From contig NZ_ATXJ01000002.1 of the NCBI RefSeq assembly GCF_000421625.1, positions 62,001 to 126,000 of the forward strand: a stretch of 64,000 nt of DNA. The letters run 5' to 3'. The first letter of the stretch is position 1. Every line of letters starts with the position of its first letter. Origin of the DNA: Thermus islandicus DSM 21543. GTDB taxonomy: Bacteria; Deinococcota; Deinococci; Deinococcales; Thermaceae. The notes beneath the pieces were generated by a model. It was not told the DNA's origin, did not search any database, and saw only the letters and a program-made list of their open reading frames with translations. This document shows positions 27,612 to 36,210 of this stretch, in pieces. The translations under genes were made by a program, and so were the position numbers.

Positions 27612-28640
27612 ATGCTGGCTTTCCTTGTACGCAGATTGCTTTCGCTACCCTTGGTCCTCCTTGCCTTAAGCCTGGCCATTGTGGGCCTGCTCCAGTTCCT
27701 CACGCCAGAGCAGCGGGCCGTGGCCTTTGTGCAGAACGAGCAGCAGTTGAGAAACCTGGACAAGGTGATCCGGGAGAAGGGTCTGGACCAGCCTTTCTGG
27801 GTCCAGTACGGGAGCTGGCTGAAGGAGGCCCTCCGGGGCAACCTTGGCTTCTCTAAGGCCTCTAACAAGCCGGTGGTGGATACCATCAAGGAGCGCTTTC
27901 CGGCCACCCTCGAGCTGGCTCTCTTCGCCAGCGTGCCCATCATCCTGGTGGGGGTGTGGCTTGGCACGTTGGCCGCCTTGCGCAAGGACACCTGGCTGGA
28001 TCAGGCGGCTAGGGTTTTCGTGGTGGTGGCCTATAATGTGCCCACCTTTGTCATGGGCATCCTGCTCCTGGTCATCTTCTATGGGTTTTTAGGGCTGGCT
28101 CCTGGTCCCGGGCAACTTTCGCCCGAAAATCAGATAGAACTAATTTTGAATCCCATTCCCCGAAGGACAGGGATGCTTTCTGTGGACGCGCTTTTGGCAG
28201 GAAACTGGAAGGTTTTCTGGGACGTGCTTCACCACCTGATCCTGCCTGTGGCTACCCTGACCACGGTGTCCAGCGCCACACTTCTTAAGGTGACGCGCTC
28301 TTCCATGCTGGAGGTGCTTTCCCAGGATTACATCCGCACCGCCCGGGCCAAGGGGTTGCCCGACCGGGTGGTCAACCTGAAGCATGCCCGCCGTAATGCC
28401 CTTTTGCCTGTGATTACCTTGGCCAGCTTCACGGTGATGGGCCTGCTCTCGGGAGCCGTGATTACCGAGACCATCTTCGCCTACCCCGGCATCGGCTCCT
28501 GGGGGGCTCAGGCGGCCACCTTGTTTGATGTGCCCGGCATCATGGGCTTCGCCTTGCTCACGGCGGTGATCACGGTTCTGGTTAACCTGGTTACGGATAT
28601 CCTTTATGCCTTAGTGGATCCCCGGGTGAGGTACGACTGA
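27612..28640 (+). CDS. ABC transporter permease, DppB/OppB type
   Basis: Inner-membrane permease of 342 residues. The first helix ('LLSLPLVLLALSLAIVGLLQFL') is followed by a large outside domain and further helices; the conserved cytoplasmic loop that contacts the ATPase is 'DYIRTARAKGLPDRVVNLKH'. A second 'AYPGIGSWGAQAATLFD' matches the DppB family. ATG 27612 lies 51 bases after the binding-protein stop, beyond a strong hairpin. Its TGA shares one base with the next ATG. Confidence 0.92.
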   Translation: MLAFLVRRLLSLPLVLLALSLAIVGLLQFLTPEQRAVAFVQNEQQLRNLDKVIREKGLDQPFWVQYGSWLKEALRGNLGFSKASNKPVVDTIKERFPATLELALFASVPIILVGVWLGTLAALRKDTWLDQAARVFVVVAYNVPTFVMGILLLVIFYGFLGLAPGPGQLSPENQIELILNPIPRRTGMLSVDALLAGNWKVFWDVLHHLILPVATLTTVSSATLLKVTRSSMLEVLSQDYIRTARAKGLPDRVVNLKHARRNALLPVITLASFTVMGLLSGAVITETIFAYPGIGSWGAQAATLFDVPGIMGFALLTAVITVLVNLVTDILYALVDPRVRYD

Positions 28641-29632
28641 TGCGAGGCCGCTTCTTCAAGCGCTTCTTCAGGAACCGGCTGGCCTGGCTGGGCCTGCTTC
28701 TCGTGTCCGCCTACTTCCTTGTTGCCCTTTTCGCCCCCCTCATCGCTCCGCCCAGACCTGTGGGCAACAACTGCCTGCGGGACCTGGGGGCGAAGGCCAC
28801 CGCGGAGGTCTACGACCCTCTGGGTCCGGTCTTCTGGAGGGCGCTTTTGGCTACGCCTGCCAGCTGCTACCAGATCGCCCGAATTAACTACCGCCCCGAG
28901 CCTTCGCCGCCCCTGGGGCCTGTGGAGACGGAGGTCGGCGTGGTGCGGCCGCTTCTGGGTACCTCCAGCGGTTATGACGTTTTCTACGGCTTGGTCTGGG
29001 GTACCCGGACGGCCCTGCGCCTGGCCCTGGTGGTGGTGGCGCTCCAGTTTCTGGTGGGGGTGGTGGTAGGTGCGGTGAGCGGCTATTTCGGCGGGGTGGT
29101 GGACAACGTGATCCAGCGTGTCCTGGAGGTTATCTTTGCCTTCCCCAGCTTTGTTCTCATCATGGTCATCACCACCCTGTTGGGACCGAGCCTCGAGCAC
29201 ATCATCTTGGCCTTTGTGTTGGTGGGCTGGGCAGGGTATGCCCGTGTGGTGCGGGGGGAAGTGCTACGCGTCCGGGCTCTGGACTTCGTAGAAGCGGCCC
29301 GGGCCATGGGCGCCTCCCATACGCGCATCATCGTTCGGCATATCCTTCCCAACAGCCTCACGGCAGCTACAGTGGTCGCCGTGTTGGACCTGGGTTCCGT
29401 GCCCCTCTCCGCTGCAGCCCTTTCCTTCCTGGGTATCGGCCTCCCCGTGGGTTATGCGGACTGGGGCCAGCTCGTGGCCTTTGCGCGGAGCTGGATCCAG
29501 GGGCCTCCAGGCAACCCCCTCGGGTATTGGTACGTGAGCTTCTTCCCTGCCCTCACCATCGTACTCTTCGGCCTGGGGTGGAACCTTTTAGGGGATGCGG
29601 TGCGGGATGCCTTGGATCCCCGGAGCCCGTAG
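28640..29632 (+). CDS. ABC transporter permease, DppC/OppC type
   Basis: Inner-membrane permease of 330 residues with the N-terminal 'FFKRFFRNRLAWLGLLL' helix of the OppC family and the ATPase-contact loop 'DFVEAARAMGASHTRIIVRH' ending 'ILPNS'. There is an unusually long periplasmic stretch (about residues 45-115) between the first two helices, with 'NNCLRDLGAK' and 'ASCYQIARINY'. The operon ends here with a hairpin terminator and meets modC tail to tail. Confidence 0.92.
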   Translation: MRGRFFKRFFRNRLAWLGLLLVSAYFLVALFAPLIAPPRPVGNNCLRDLGAKATAEVYDPLGPVFWRALLATPASCYQIARINYRPEPSPPLGPVETEVGVVRPLLGTSSGYDVFYGLVWGTRTALRLALVVVALQFLVGVVVGAVSGYFGGVVDNVIQRVLEVIFAFPSFVLIMVITTLLGPSLEHIILAFVLVGWAGYARVVRGEVLRVRALDFVEAARAMGASHTRIIVRHILPNSLTAATVVAVLDLGSVPLSAAALSFLGIGLPVGYADWGQLVAFARSWIQGPPGNPLGYWYVSFFPALTIVLFGLGWNLLGDAVRDALDPRSP

Positions 29633-29666
29633 CCCCTGTGCGCCGCATGGCCCGCCGCCCCTCCGG

Positions 29667-29688
29667 ATGGGGCGCGAGCCCCTTCTTT
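29667..29688 (+). terminator. Terminator of the ABC operon
   Basis: GGGGC, GCGA tetraloop, GCCCC, then TTCTTT (29669-29688). A compact intrinsic terminator between convergent operons. Confidence 0.55.
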
Positions 29689-29711
29689 GGCTTGCGCCTT
29701 GCCTATGCCCC

Positions 29712-30704
29712 CTAGGCCGGCATCAGGTGCAGGTAACGGGCCTTGAGGGCCACGCGGACGGCCTGGCCGGGCCGAAGGCGGAGCTTTTCCTGCACGTGCC
29801 GGGGCAGGAGGATTTCCAGGGTAAGGGGCCCTCGGAACACCCCCCGGTAGGCTAGCCCCTGGGGTTCCAGGCGCTCCAAATAGCCCTGGAGCACGTTCTC
29901 TAAAGGTGGGGGGCGATCCTCCCGCACCACGAGAACCTCCGCCGCCCGCACCCCGAGCCAGGCCACCTGCCCCGGACGGGCCCAAGGGGGGAGGGCCAGC
30001 CTCAGGAACACGCCCTCCGCCTCTACCCCTCCTTCCCGCACCCGAACGGGAAGGAGGTTCTCGTAGCCCAGAAGCCTGGCCACCTCCAGGGAGGCCGGGG
30101 CGCCCAGGACCTCCTCGGGAGGGCCCTCCTGGAGGATCCCCCCCGAGCCCAAGACGGCCAGCCGGTCGGCCACCTGGGCCAGAGCCGGATCATGGCTTAC
30201 CGCCAGGGTGGGGAGGCCCGTGTCCCGGATGAGGGCCACCAGCTCCCCGACCACGCGGTCCCGGGTCAGGGGGTCCAGGGCACTGGTGGGCTCATCCAGG
30301 AGGAGGAGCTTGGGGTCCCGGGCCAGGGCCCGGGCCAGGGCCACCCGCTGCCGCTGCCCCCCGGAGAGCTCCCTGGGGTAGCGCTCCGCCAGGGGCAAAA
30401 GCCCCACCCGTTCCAGGAGGGCCAGGGCCCGTTCCTTGCGGCCCTTCCCCCGCAGGGGGAAGGCTACGTTCTCCCAGGCGGTCATGTGGGGGAAGAGGGC
30501 CAGGTCCTGGGGCAGGTAACCCACGGGACGCCTTTCGGGAGGAAGGCCGGAAAAAGGCTCTCCCTCCGCGGGGACGAGGCCCGCCAGGGCCCTGAGGAGG
30601 GTGGTCTTGCCCGCCCCGCTCTCGCCCAGGAGCACGGTGAACCCTTCTATCCGCAGGGCCACTTCCAACCGGATGGGCTTCAGGATGCGGTACCGGACTT
30701 CCAT
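29712..30704 (-). CDS. modC: Molybdate/tungstate ABC transporter ATP-binding protein
   Basis: ATPase of 330 residues. Walker A 'LLGESGAGKTTLLRALAG', Q-loop 'GYLPQDLALFPHMT', signature 'ELSGGQRQRVALARALAR', Walker B '[14 protein letters not shown]', switch His in 'TLAVSHDP'. The last 120 residues are a TOBE/Mop-like regulatory domain that can bind the oxyanion. The start overlaps modB by 25 bases. Molybdate versus tungstate cannot be told from sequence. Confidence 0.9.
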   Translation of the reverse strand: MEVRYRILKPIRLEVALRIEGFTVLLGESGAGKTTLLRALAGLVPAEGEPFSGLPPERRPVGYLPQDLALFPHMTAWENVAFPLRGKGRKERALALLERVGLLPLAERYPRELSGGQRQRVALARALARDPKLLLLDEPTSALDPLTRDRVVGELVALIRDTGLPTLAVSHDPALAQVADRLAVLGSGGILQEGPPEEVLGAPASLEVARLLGYENLLPVRVREGGVEAEGVFLRLALPPWARPGQVAWLGVRAAEVLVVREDRPPPLENVLQGYLERLEPQGLAYRGVFRGPLTLEILLPRHVQEKLRLRPGQAVRVALKARYLHLMPA

Positions 30705-31342
30705 CGCCTCTCCAGGACTTTAAGGGCCAGGGCGCTCCCGAAACCTAAGGCTAAGAGGAGGCCCGCCAGACGGTCCGCCTCCTCCAGCCGTAGGGCCTGG
30801 GTGAGCTCAAAGAGGTAGATGCTGGCCACCTTGGTCTCCCCGGGGATGCTCCCCCCCACCATGAGCACCACCCCGAACTCCCCCAGGGTGTGGGCGAAGG
30901 TGAGGAGGGTGCCCGAGAGGAGGCCGGGCCAGGTGAGGGGCAGGATCACCGCCCGCCACACCTTTAGGGGGCCCGCCCCTAGGGTGCGGGCGGTCTCCAA
31001 GAGGGTGGGGTCCAGGGTGCGGAAGGCCTCCCGGTAGGTGTTGAAGGCCAGGGGCAGGTTGAAGAGGACGCTGGCGAGGAGGATGCCCGGAAAGGTGAAG
31101 GCGAGCTCGAGGCCCAGCCGGGCAAGAGGCCCTCCCTTGCCCAAAAGAAGGAGGAGGTAGTAGCCGAGGACCGTGGGGGGCAGGGTGAGGGGCAGGAGGA
31201 GCATGGCCTCGAGGAGGGTCTTCCCGACGAAGGTGCGCCGGGCCGTGAGCCAGGCCAGGCTCCCCGCCAGGGGCAGGAGGAGGAGGGCGGTGAGAAGGGC
31301 GAGCTTGAGGCTTAGGGCCAGGACGGTCCAGGTCTCGCTCAC
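30680..31342 (-). CDS. modB: Molybdate/tungstate ABC transporter permease
   Basis: Integral membrane protein of 220 residues with about five helices. Family landmarks: 'LLPLTLPPTVLGYYLLLL' and the ATPase-contact loop 'ETARTLGAGPLKVWRAVILP', then 'FAHTLGEFGVVLMVGGSIPG', all typical of ModB. Its start overlaps the modA stop by four bases, so the order modA-modB-modC is translationally coupled. Confidence 0.92.
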   Translation of the reverse strand: MSETWTVLALSLKLALLTALLLLPLAGSLAWLTARRTFVGKTLLEAMLLLPLTLPPTVLGYYLLLLLGKGGPLARLGLELAFTFPGILLASVLFNLPLAFNTYREAFRTLDPTLLETARTLGAGPLKVWRAVILPLTWPGLLSGTLLTFAHTLGEFGVVLMVGGSIPGETKVASIYLFELTQALRLEEADRLAGLLLALGFGSALALKVLERRWKSGTAS

Positions 31343-32091
31343 GGCACCTGGTAGCCGTAGGCCACGAGGATCCGCTTGGCCTCAGGGCCGAACAGGAAGG
31401 CGTAGAAGCGCCGCACCTCGGGCCTCGCCCTTCCCTTTAGGAGGATCACGGCCTGGTCCAGGGGCGTGTAGAGCCGCTGCGGCACCAGGAAGGCCTCTCC
31501 CTGGTTCCGGAAGGCGGGGGTGAAGAGGGCGGAGAAGTTGAAGAAGCCCGCGTCCGCCGCTACCAGGGTGAGCTGGGCGGTCTGGGCGATGTCCTGGCCG
31601 TAGACCAGCTTGGGCTGGACCTTTTCCCAAAGCCCCGTTTGGGTCAGGGCCTCCTTGGCCGCGCGGCCATAGGGGGCCACCTCGGGGTTGGCCAGGGCCA
31701 CCTTCCGGATGGCCGGGTTCAGGAGGACGGCGAGGTCCTTGGGCTTGATCCCCACCCGCTTGGGAAGGAAGAGGATCAGCTTCCCCCGGGCGTAGACCCG
31801 CGGGGGCTCCTCCGCCAACCCTCTTTCCGCCAGGGCCCTGGGGAAGCCGGTGTCCGCGGCCAGGAAGAGGTCAAAGGGCGCGCCCTGGAGGATCTGCTGG
31901 GTAAAGGCGCCAGAGGAGCCGAAGTTGGCCTGCACCTGTACCCCTGGGTTGGCCTGGTGGAAGGCCCGGACGATGTCCAAAAAGGCGTCCCGGAGGTTGG
32001 CCGCCACCGCCACCTTGACCTCGGTCCCTTGGGCTAGGGCCAGGCCCAGGAGGGCCAAGGCCAGGGCGAAGGTCCGTGGAGTCTTTCGCAT
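31339..32091 (-). CDS. modA: Molybdate/tungstate-binding protein
   Basis: Periplasmic binding protein of 250 residues. Signal peptide 'MRKTPRTFALALALLGLALAQ', then ModA signatures 'VAVAANLRDAFLDIVRAFH', 'NFGSSGAFTQQILQGAPFD' and 'LFLAADTGFPRALAERGL'. 'NPEVAPYGRAAKEAL' is also characteristic. It heads modABC; upstream a 17-base palindrome separates it from a divergently read PadR-like regulator, which suggests local control by that protein. Confidence 0.93.
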   Translation of the reverse strand: MRKTPRTFALALALLGLALAQGTEVKVAVAANLRDAFLDIVRAFHQANPGVQVQANFGSSGAFTQQILQGAPFDLFLAADTGFPRALAERGLAEEPPRVYARGKLILFLPKRVGIKPKDLAVLLNPAIRKVALANPEVAPYGRAAKEALTQTGLWEKVQPKLVYGQDIAQTAQLTLVAADAGFFNFSALFTPAFRNQGEAFLVPQRLYTPLDQAVILLKGRARPEVRRFYAFLFGPEAKRILVAYGYQVP

Positions 32092-32119
32092 GGTTCACAC
32101 CTCCCGCTTTCGGGCCACA

Positions 32120-32136
32120 CGGTTACGCTGTGACCG
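32120..32136. promoter_or_regulatory. Palindromic operator candidate between modA and the PadR-like gene
   Basis: CGGTTAC GCT GTGACCG: seven-base arms with one mismatch and a three-base centre. It sits 28 bases upstream of the modA start and upstream of the CATACT (32141-32146) -10 candidate of the regulator gene, as expected for a site controlling both. Confidence 0.5.
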
Positions 32137-32171
32137 TTTCCATACTAAGCCGGGAGGAGGAGAATGGGAAG

Positions 32172-32693
32172 GTGCCGCGGCTTTCCCTCAACGAGCAGGC
32201 CGTCCTCGGGGCCCTCCTCCTGGGGCCGGCCGCCGCCCCCGACCTGGCCCGCCTCTTTGCCCCCGGGGGGCCCTTCCATCCCCTACGCCGCTTGGGAAAG
32301 GTCCAGGTGTACCGGGCCCTGGGGCGCCTTCTGGAGCTGGGGCTGGTGCGGGAGGAGGGGGCACGCCCCTCCCCTTCGGGCCCCCCGGGAGTCCTCTACG
32401 CCCTCACCCCTCAGGGCCGCCTCTGGGCCGAGGCCTGGCTCCAAACCCCCCTCGGCCGCCTTCCCGAAGCCCGGGTCCTCCTGCGCCTCAAGCTTGCCCT
32501 CCATCTCCTCCTGGGCCGGGACCCCAGGCCCTTCCTCCTGGCCCAGGGGGAGGCCTACCGGGCGCTCCTCCAGCGCCTGGGGCAGGAGGCCGAGGGGACG
32601 AAGGGCTTGGGGCGGGTCTACGCCCTATGGTGGAGGGAGATGGCCGTGGCGGGCCTCCGCTACGTGGAAGCCCTGTTGGAAGAGGGGTTCTAA
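32172..32693 (+). CDS. PadR-like winged-helix transcriptional regulator
   Basis: Protein of 173 residues. The first 85 form a winged helix of PadR type: 'LSLNEQAVLGALLLGPAAA', then 'KVQVYRALGRLLELGLVRE' as recognition helix and 'GVLYALTPQGRLWAEAWL' as the wing and exit helix. The remaining helices resemble the PadR C-terminal dimerisation domain. I prefer GTG 32172, ten bases after GGGAGGAGG; longer frames start inside the divergent promoter. No ModE-type ligand domain is present, so sensing of molybdate would have to be indirect. Its stop lies in repeat module X. Confidence 0.75.
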   Translation: MPRLSLNEQAVLGALLLGPAAAPDLARLFAPGGPFHPLRRLGKVQVYRALGRLLELGLVREEGARPSPSGPPGVLYALTPQGRLWAEAWLQTPLGRLPEARVLLRLKLALHLLLGRDPRPFLLAQGEAYRALLQRLGQEAEGTKGLGRVYALWWREMAVAGLRYVEALLEEGF

Positions 32694-32796
32694 TACCAGC
32701 CTATGCGGGCCCAAGCCCGCAAGGGGACCGCGGTAGAAAGTCCCTGCGAGGTTTTCGGGGCATAGGAGCGCAGGAATCAAAAGCAAAGAGCATAAG
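32691..32796 (+). repeat. Intergenic repeat module X, copy 2
   Basis: Starts TAATACCA, its first three bases being the stop codon of the PadR-like gene. Then a hairpin TGCGGGC CCAA GCCCGCA (32704-32721), CGGTAGAAAGTCCC, GAGGTTTT and CAAAAGCAAAG, in the same order and spacing as at 1625-1722. It ends about 55 bases before the argF promoter. Confidence 0.65.
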
Positions 32797-32851
32797 GCGG
32801 CTTCGCGCCCTCTTGGCCCCCGCCGGGGCGCACGTTCCCCCTGGCGAGGTC

Positions 32852-32881
32852 TTGCATAAGTTTGCAGTCTTGCGCTATCCT
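32852..32881 (+). promoter_or_regulatory. argF promoter with possible ArgR-type box
   Basis: TTGCAT (32852-32857), 18 bases, TATCCT (32876-32881). The AT-rich dyad TGCATAAGTTTGCA (32853-32866) over the -35 is unusual in this GC-rich DNA and could be an arginine-repressor site; this is inferred from position. Confidence 0.45.
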
Positions 32882-32890
32882 ATAAGCCTC

Positions 32891-33796
32891 ATGGGGGGAG
32901 AGACCCTGACCGTGCCCAAGGACCTTCTGGACTTTTCGGCCTACGGGAAGGAGGCGGTGGGGCGCCTCTTGGACCTGGCGGGGCGGCTCAAGGGGGAACG
33001 GTACCGGGGGGAGGACCTAAAGGGCAAGACCCTGGCCCTGCTCTTTGAGAAGCCCTCCTTACGCACGAGGACCACCCTCGAGGTGGCCATGGTCCACCTG
33101 GGGGGGCACGCGGTCTACCTGGACCAGAAGCAGGTGGGCATCGGGGAGCGGGAGCCCGTGAAGGACATCGCCAAGAACCTGGAGCGCTTTGTGGAGGGGA
33201 TCGCCGCTCGGGTCCATCGGCACGAGACCGTGGAGGCCCTGGCCCGCCACGCCCGGATCCCCGTGCTGAACGCCCTTTCCGACCGGGCCCACCCCCTGCA
33301 GGCCCTGGCCGACCTCCTCACCCTGAAGGAGGCCTTCGGGGGCCTCGAGGGCCTCGAGGTGGCCTGGGTGGGGGACGGGAACAACGTCCTCCACTCCCTT
33401 CTGGAGGTGGCCCCCCTCGTGGGCCTCAGGGTGCGGGTCGCCACCCCTAAGGGTTACGAGCCCGACCCCGAGCTTCTCCGCCGGGCCCGGGCCCAGCTCA
33501 CCCACGACCCCAAGGAGGCCGCCCTGGGGGCCCACGCCCTCTACACCGACGTCTGGACCAGCATGGGCCAGGAGGCGGAAAGGGAGAAGCGCCTCAAGGA
33601 CTTCCAGGGCTTCCAGGTGAACGGGGAGCTCCTCTCCCTTCTCCACCCCGAGGGGGTCTTCCTCCACTGCCTTCCCGCTCACTACGGGGAGGAGACCACG
33701 GAGGAGGCGGTCCACGGGCCGCGGAGCCGGGTCTTTGACCAGGCGGAAAACCGCCTCCACACCGCCAAGGCCGTCCTCCTCTCCCTGCTAAAGTAG
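32891..33796 (+). CDS. argF: Ornithine carbamoyltransferase
   Basis: Makes citrulline from ornithine and carbamoyl phosphate in arginine synthesis. 301 residues. Carbamoyl-phosphate motif 'FEKPSLRTRTTLE' (Ser56-Thr61), 'DRAHPLQALADLLT' (ornithine-side HPxQ), 'VAWVGDGNNVLHSLL', and 'FLHCLPAHYGEE' with the conserved Cys. ATG 32891 gives the start 'MGGETLTVPKDLLDF' as in Thermus relatives; the long open frame extending upstream runs through repeats and the regulator gene and is not coding. First gene of an arginine cluster with argC and argJ. Confidence 0.95.
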   Translation: MGGETLTVPKDLLDFSAYGKEAVGRLLDLAGRLKGERYRGEDLKGKTLALLFEKPSLRTRTTLEVAMVHLGGHAVYLDQKQVGIGEREPVKDIAKNLERFVEGIAARVHRHETVEALARHARIPVLNALSDRAHPLQALADLLTLKEAFGGLEGLEVAWVGDGNNVLHSLLEVAPLVGLRVRVATPKGYEPDPELLRRARAQLTHDPKEAALGAHALYTDVWTSMGQEAEREKRLKDFQGFQVNGELLSLLHPEGVFLHCLPAHYGEETTEEAVHGPRSRVFDQAENRLHTAKAVLLSLLK

Positions 33797-33800
33797 GGGT

Positions 33801-33980
33801 ATGGTCCGGCCCTACCGCTTTCGCTTGGAGGAGTTCCTGAAGCTCCCCCTGCCGGAAAGGGGGGTGGAGCTTCTTGAGGGGGAGGTTTGCCGGATGGCCC
33901 CCATAGGCTCGAGGCACGCTCACGTTTTGGACCTTTGGACGGAAACCTTCCCCAAGGCGGCGCTGGAGGCCCTGTGGTGA
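33801..33980 (+). pseudogene. Truncated Uma2/DUF820 fragment
   Basis: A 59-codon frame between argF and argC. It opens like Uma2 (DUF820), a restriction-endonuclease-fold family: 'YRFRLEEFLKLPLPERG', 'VELLEGEVCRMAPIGSRHA'. Full-length members have about 190 residues; the catalytic core (the later Asp and ExK motif) is missing, and after 'HVLDLW' the sequence no longer fits. Its TGA overlaps argC's GTG (GTGA), so ribosomes translating it could still feed argC. It may survive only as a leader cistron. Confidence 0.65.
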
Positions 33981-35020
33981 GGGTAGGGATCCTCGGGGCC
34001 TCGGGGTATGGGGGAGCGGAGCTCCTCCGGCTCCTCAAGGGGCATCCCGGGGTGGAGCTCGTGGGCTTCACGAGCCGCAGGCACGAGGGAAGGCCCCTTG
34101 AGGCCGCCTGGCCCCAGCTTTGGGACGGGAGGCCTTTCGCCTCACAAGAGGAGGTCCTGGAGCGGGCTGAGGTGGTCTTCCTGGCCCTTCCCAACGGGCT
34201 CGCCATGGAGATCGCTCCCAAGGCCCTCGAGGCGGGCAAACGGGTCATTGACCTCTCCGGGGACTTTCGCCTGCCCCCCGAGGTTTACGAGGCCTGGTAC
34301 CGGATCCCCCACAAGAGCCCGAACCTTTACAAGGAGGCGATCTACGGCCTGCCCGAGCTTCACCGGGAGGAGCTAAAGGAGGCCAGGCTCGTGGCCAACC
34401 CGGGGTGCTACGTGACCGCCGCCACCCTGGCCCTCGCGCCGCTTGCGGCGGAAGGGGTTCTGGAGGGGGGGTTCCTGGTGGGCTTAAGCGGCGTCTCGGG
34501 GGCGGGGCGGGAGGGGGAAGGCACCTTCTTCGCCGAGGTGAACGAAAACCTGAAGCCCTACAAGGCGGGAGGGGTCCACCGCCACCTCCCGGAGATGGAG
34601 AGAAACCTGGGGAGGGTTTTGGCCCAGGGGAGGTGGGTGCGGACCCACGGGGAGGCGAGGGCGTTACGGCTTTCCTTCACCCCCCACCTGGTGCCCATGA
34701 CCCGGGGGATCCTGCTCACTGCAGAGGCCGAGGTGAAGGGTGCCTGGAGCCAAGGGGGCCTGGAGGAGCTCTACCGGGACTTCTACGCGGGCGAGCCCTT
34801 CGTGCGGGTCCTCGAGGGCCTTCCTGAGACCAAGGGCACCTCCGCCTCCAACCGGGTGGACCTTAAGCCCCTCTACGAGGAGAGGACCGGCAAGGTCCTG
34901 GTCTTCGCCGCCTTGGACAACCTGGTCAAGGGCATGGCGGGCCAGGCGGTGCAGAACCTGAACCTGATGCTGGGCTTCCCCGAGGAGACCGCCCTGCCCA
35001 AGGAGGGCCTATGGCCGTGA
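33977..35020 (+). CDS. argC: N-acetyl-gamma-glutamyl-phosphate reductase
   Basis: NADPH-dependent step three of arginine synthesis. 347 residues. N-terminal '[17 protein letters not shown]' nucleotide motif, catalytic Cys144 in '[15 protein letters not shown]', '[19 protein letters not shown]' and '[10 protein letters not shown]' with the family's His and Arg. I start it at GTG 33977 (MRVGILG), seven bases after GGAGG, overlapping the stop of the Uma2 fragment. The end overlaps argJ by ten bases. Confidence 0.95.
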   Translation: MRVGILGASGYGGAELLRLLKGHPGVELVGFTSRRHEGRPLEAAWPQLWDGRPFASQEEVLERAEVVFLALPNGLAMEIAPKALEAGKRVIDLSGDFRLPPEVYEAWYRIPHKSPNLYKEAIYGLPELHREELKEARLVANPGCYVTAATLALAPLAAEGVLEGGFLVGLSGVSGAGREGEGTFFAEVNENLKPYKAGGVHRHLPEMERNLGRVLAQGRWVRTHGEARALRLSFTPHLVPMTRGILLTAEAEVKGAWSQGGLEELYRDFYAGEPFVRVLEGLPETKGTSASNRVDLKPLYEERTGKVLVFAALDNLVKGMAGQAVQNLNLMLGFPEETALPKEGLWP

Positions 35021-36156
35021 GGCTCCCCCGGGGCTTCCGGGCGGGGGCTACCCGGGCCGGGATCAAGCCCTCGGGCAAGCCCGACCTCGCCCTTTTGGTC
35101 TCCGGCCTCCCCGCTGCCTGGGCCTATGCGGCCACCAGAAACCGGGCCGCGGCCCCTTCCATCCACCGGGGGAGGGCGCTTTACGCCTCCGGCAAGCCCC
35201 TAAGGGCGGTGGTGGTGAACGCCGGGAACGCCAACTGCGCCACCGGGGAGCGGGGCTTTCAGGACGACCGGCGCATGGCCGAGGCGGCGGCCCTCCGCCT
35301 GGGCCTTCCCCCGGAGGCGGTCCTCACCGCCTCCACCGGGGTCATCGGGGTGCCCCTTCCCCTGGAGAAGGTGGAGCTTGGCCTACCCCAGATCGCCCTC
35401 ACCCCCTTTGCCGAGGCCTTCGCCGAGGCCATCCTCACCACGGACACGGCGGTCAAGGTGGCCGAGGCCGAGGTGGCGGGGGCAAGGATCGTGGGCGTGG
35501 CCAAGGGGAGCGGCATGATCCACCCCAACATGGCCACCCTGCTCGCCTTCCTGGTGACCGACGCCAAGGTGCCCCAGGAGGCCCTCCGGGAGGCCTGGCG
35601 CGGCATCGTGGACCGCACCTTCAACCAGGTCACCGTGGACGGGGACACCTCCACCAACGACCTGGCCCTTCTCCTGGCCAACGGGGCCTATGGGGAGGTG
35701 CCCCTCCCTGCCCTCTTGGCCGCGGTGGAGGCCGTGGCCCGGGAGCTTGCCCGCAAGGTTGCCCGGGACGGGGAGGGGGCGACCAAGCTCATGACCGTGC
35801 GGGTGGTGGGGGCGGCCACGGAGGAGGAGGCGAGGCGGGCGGCCAGGGCCGTGGCCCAAAGCCCCCTCTGGAAGAGCGCCCTCTACGGCAATGACCCCAA
35901 CTGGGGCCGGATCCTGGCCGCCCTCGGCAACTCGGGAGCCCGGTTTGACCCCCTTCGGGTGCGCATCGCCCTTCAAGGGATTCCCCTCTACCAGGGCGGG
36001 GCCCTGCCCTTTGACCGGGAGGGAGCGAGCCAGGCCATGCGGGCCGAGGAGGTGGAGGTCTTCGTGGACCTGGGGGAGGGGGAGGGGGAGGGGGAGGCCT
36101 TTGGGTGCGACCTCACGGAGGGGTACGTGCGCATCAATGCCCTTTACACCACGTAG
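35011..36156 (+). CDS. argJ: Glutamate N-acetyltransferase / ornithine acetyltransferase
   Basis: Recycles the acetyl group from acetylornithine to glutamate in the cyclic arginine pathway. 381 residues, made as a precursor that cuts itself before Thr176 in '[10 protein letters not shown]'. Other marks: '[16 protein letters not shown]', '[13 protein letters not shown]', 'GNDPNWGRI'. A short Gly/Glu run near residue 357 ('[12 protein letters not shown]') looks like a small simple-sequence expansion in a surface loop. It overlaps argC by ten bases. No argB is in the window. Confidence 0.96.
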   Translation: MAVRLPRGFRAGATRAGIKPSGKPDLALLVSGLPAAWAYAATRNRAAAPSIHRGRALYASGKPLRAVVVNAGNANCATGERGFQDDRRMAEAAALRLGLPPEAVLTASTGVIGVPLPLEKVELGLPQIALTPFAEAFAEAILTTDTAVKVAEAEVAGARIVGVAKGSGMIHPNMATLLAFLVTDAKVPQEALREAWRGIVDRTFNQVTVDGDTSTNDLALLLANGAYGEVPLPALLAAVEAVARELARKVARDGEGATKLMTVRVVGAATEEEARRAARAVAQSPLWKSALYGNDPNWGRILAALGNSGARFDPLRVRIALQGIPLYQGGALPFDREGASQAMRAEEVEVFVDLGEGEGEGEAFGCDLTEGYVRINALYTT

Positions 36157-36162
36157 CGCCTC

Positions 36163-36191
36163 TTGCCGTAAGGCTTCCAAGGTGGTAGACT
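36163..36191 (+). promoter_or_regulatory. Promoter of the 36211 gene
   Basis: TTGCCG (36163-36168), exactly 17 bases, TAGACT (36186-36191). It starts just after the argJ stop and is followed by GGAGGTGA before ATG 36211. Confidence 0.65.
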
Positions 36192-36210
36192 AGGCTTGGA
36201 GGTGAGAGGG

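Noticed and set aside
31850-32890. A long upstream extension of the argF frame
   Set aside because: It crosses the mod operator, the PadR-like gene and repeat X, is Pro/Arg-rich, and the argF family start lies at 32891 behind a promoter.
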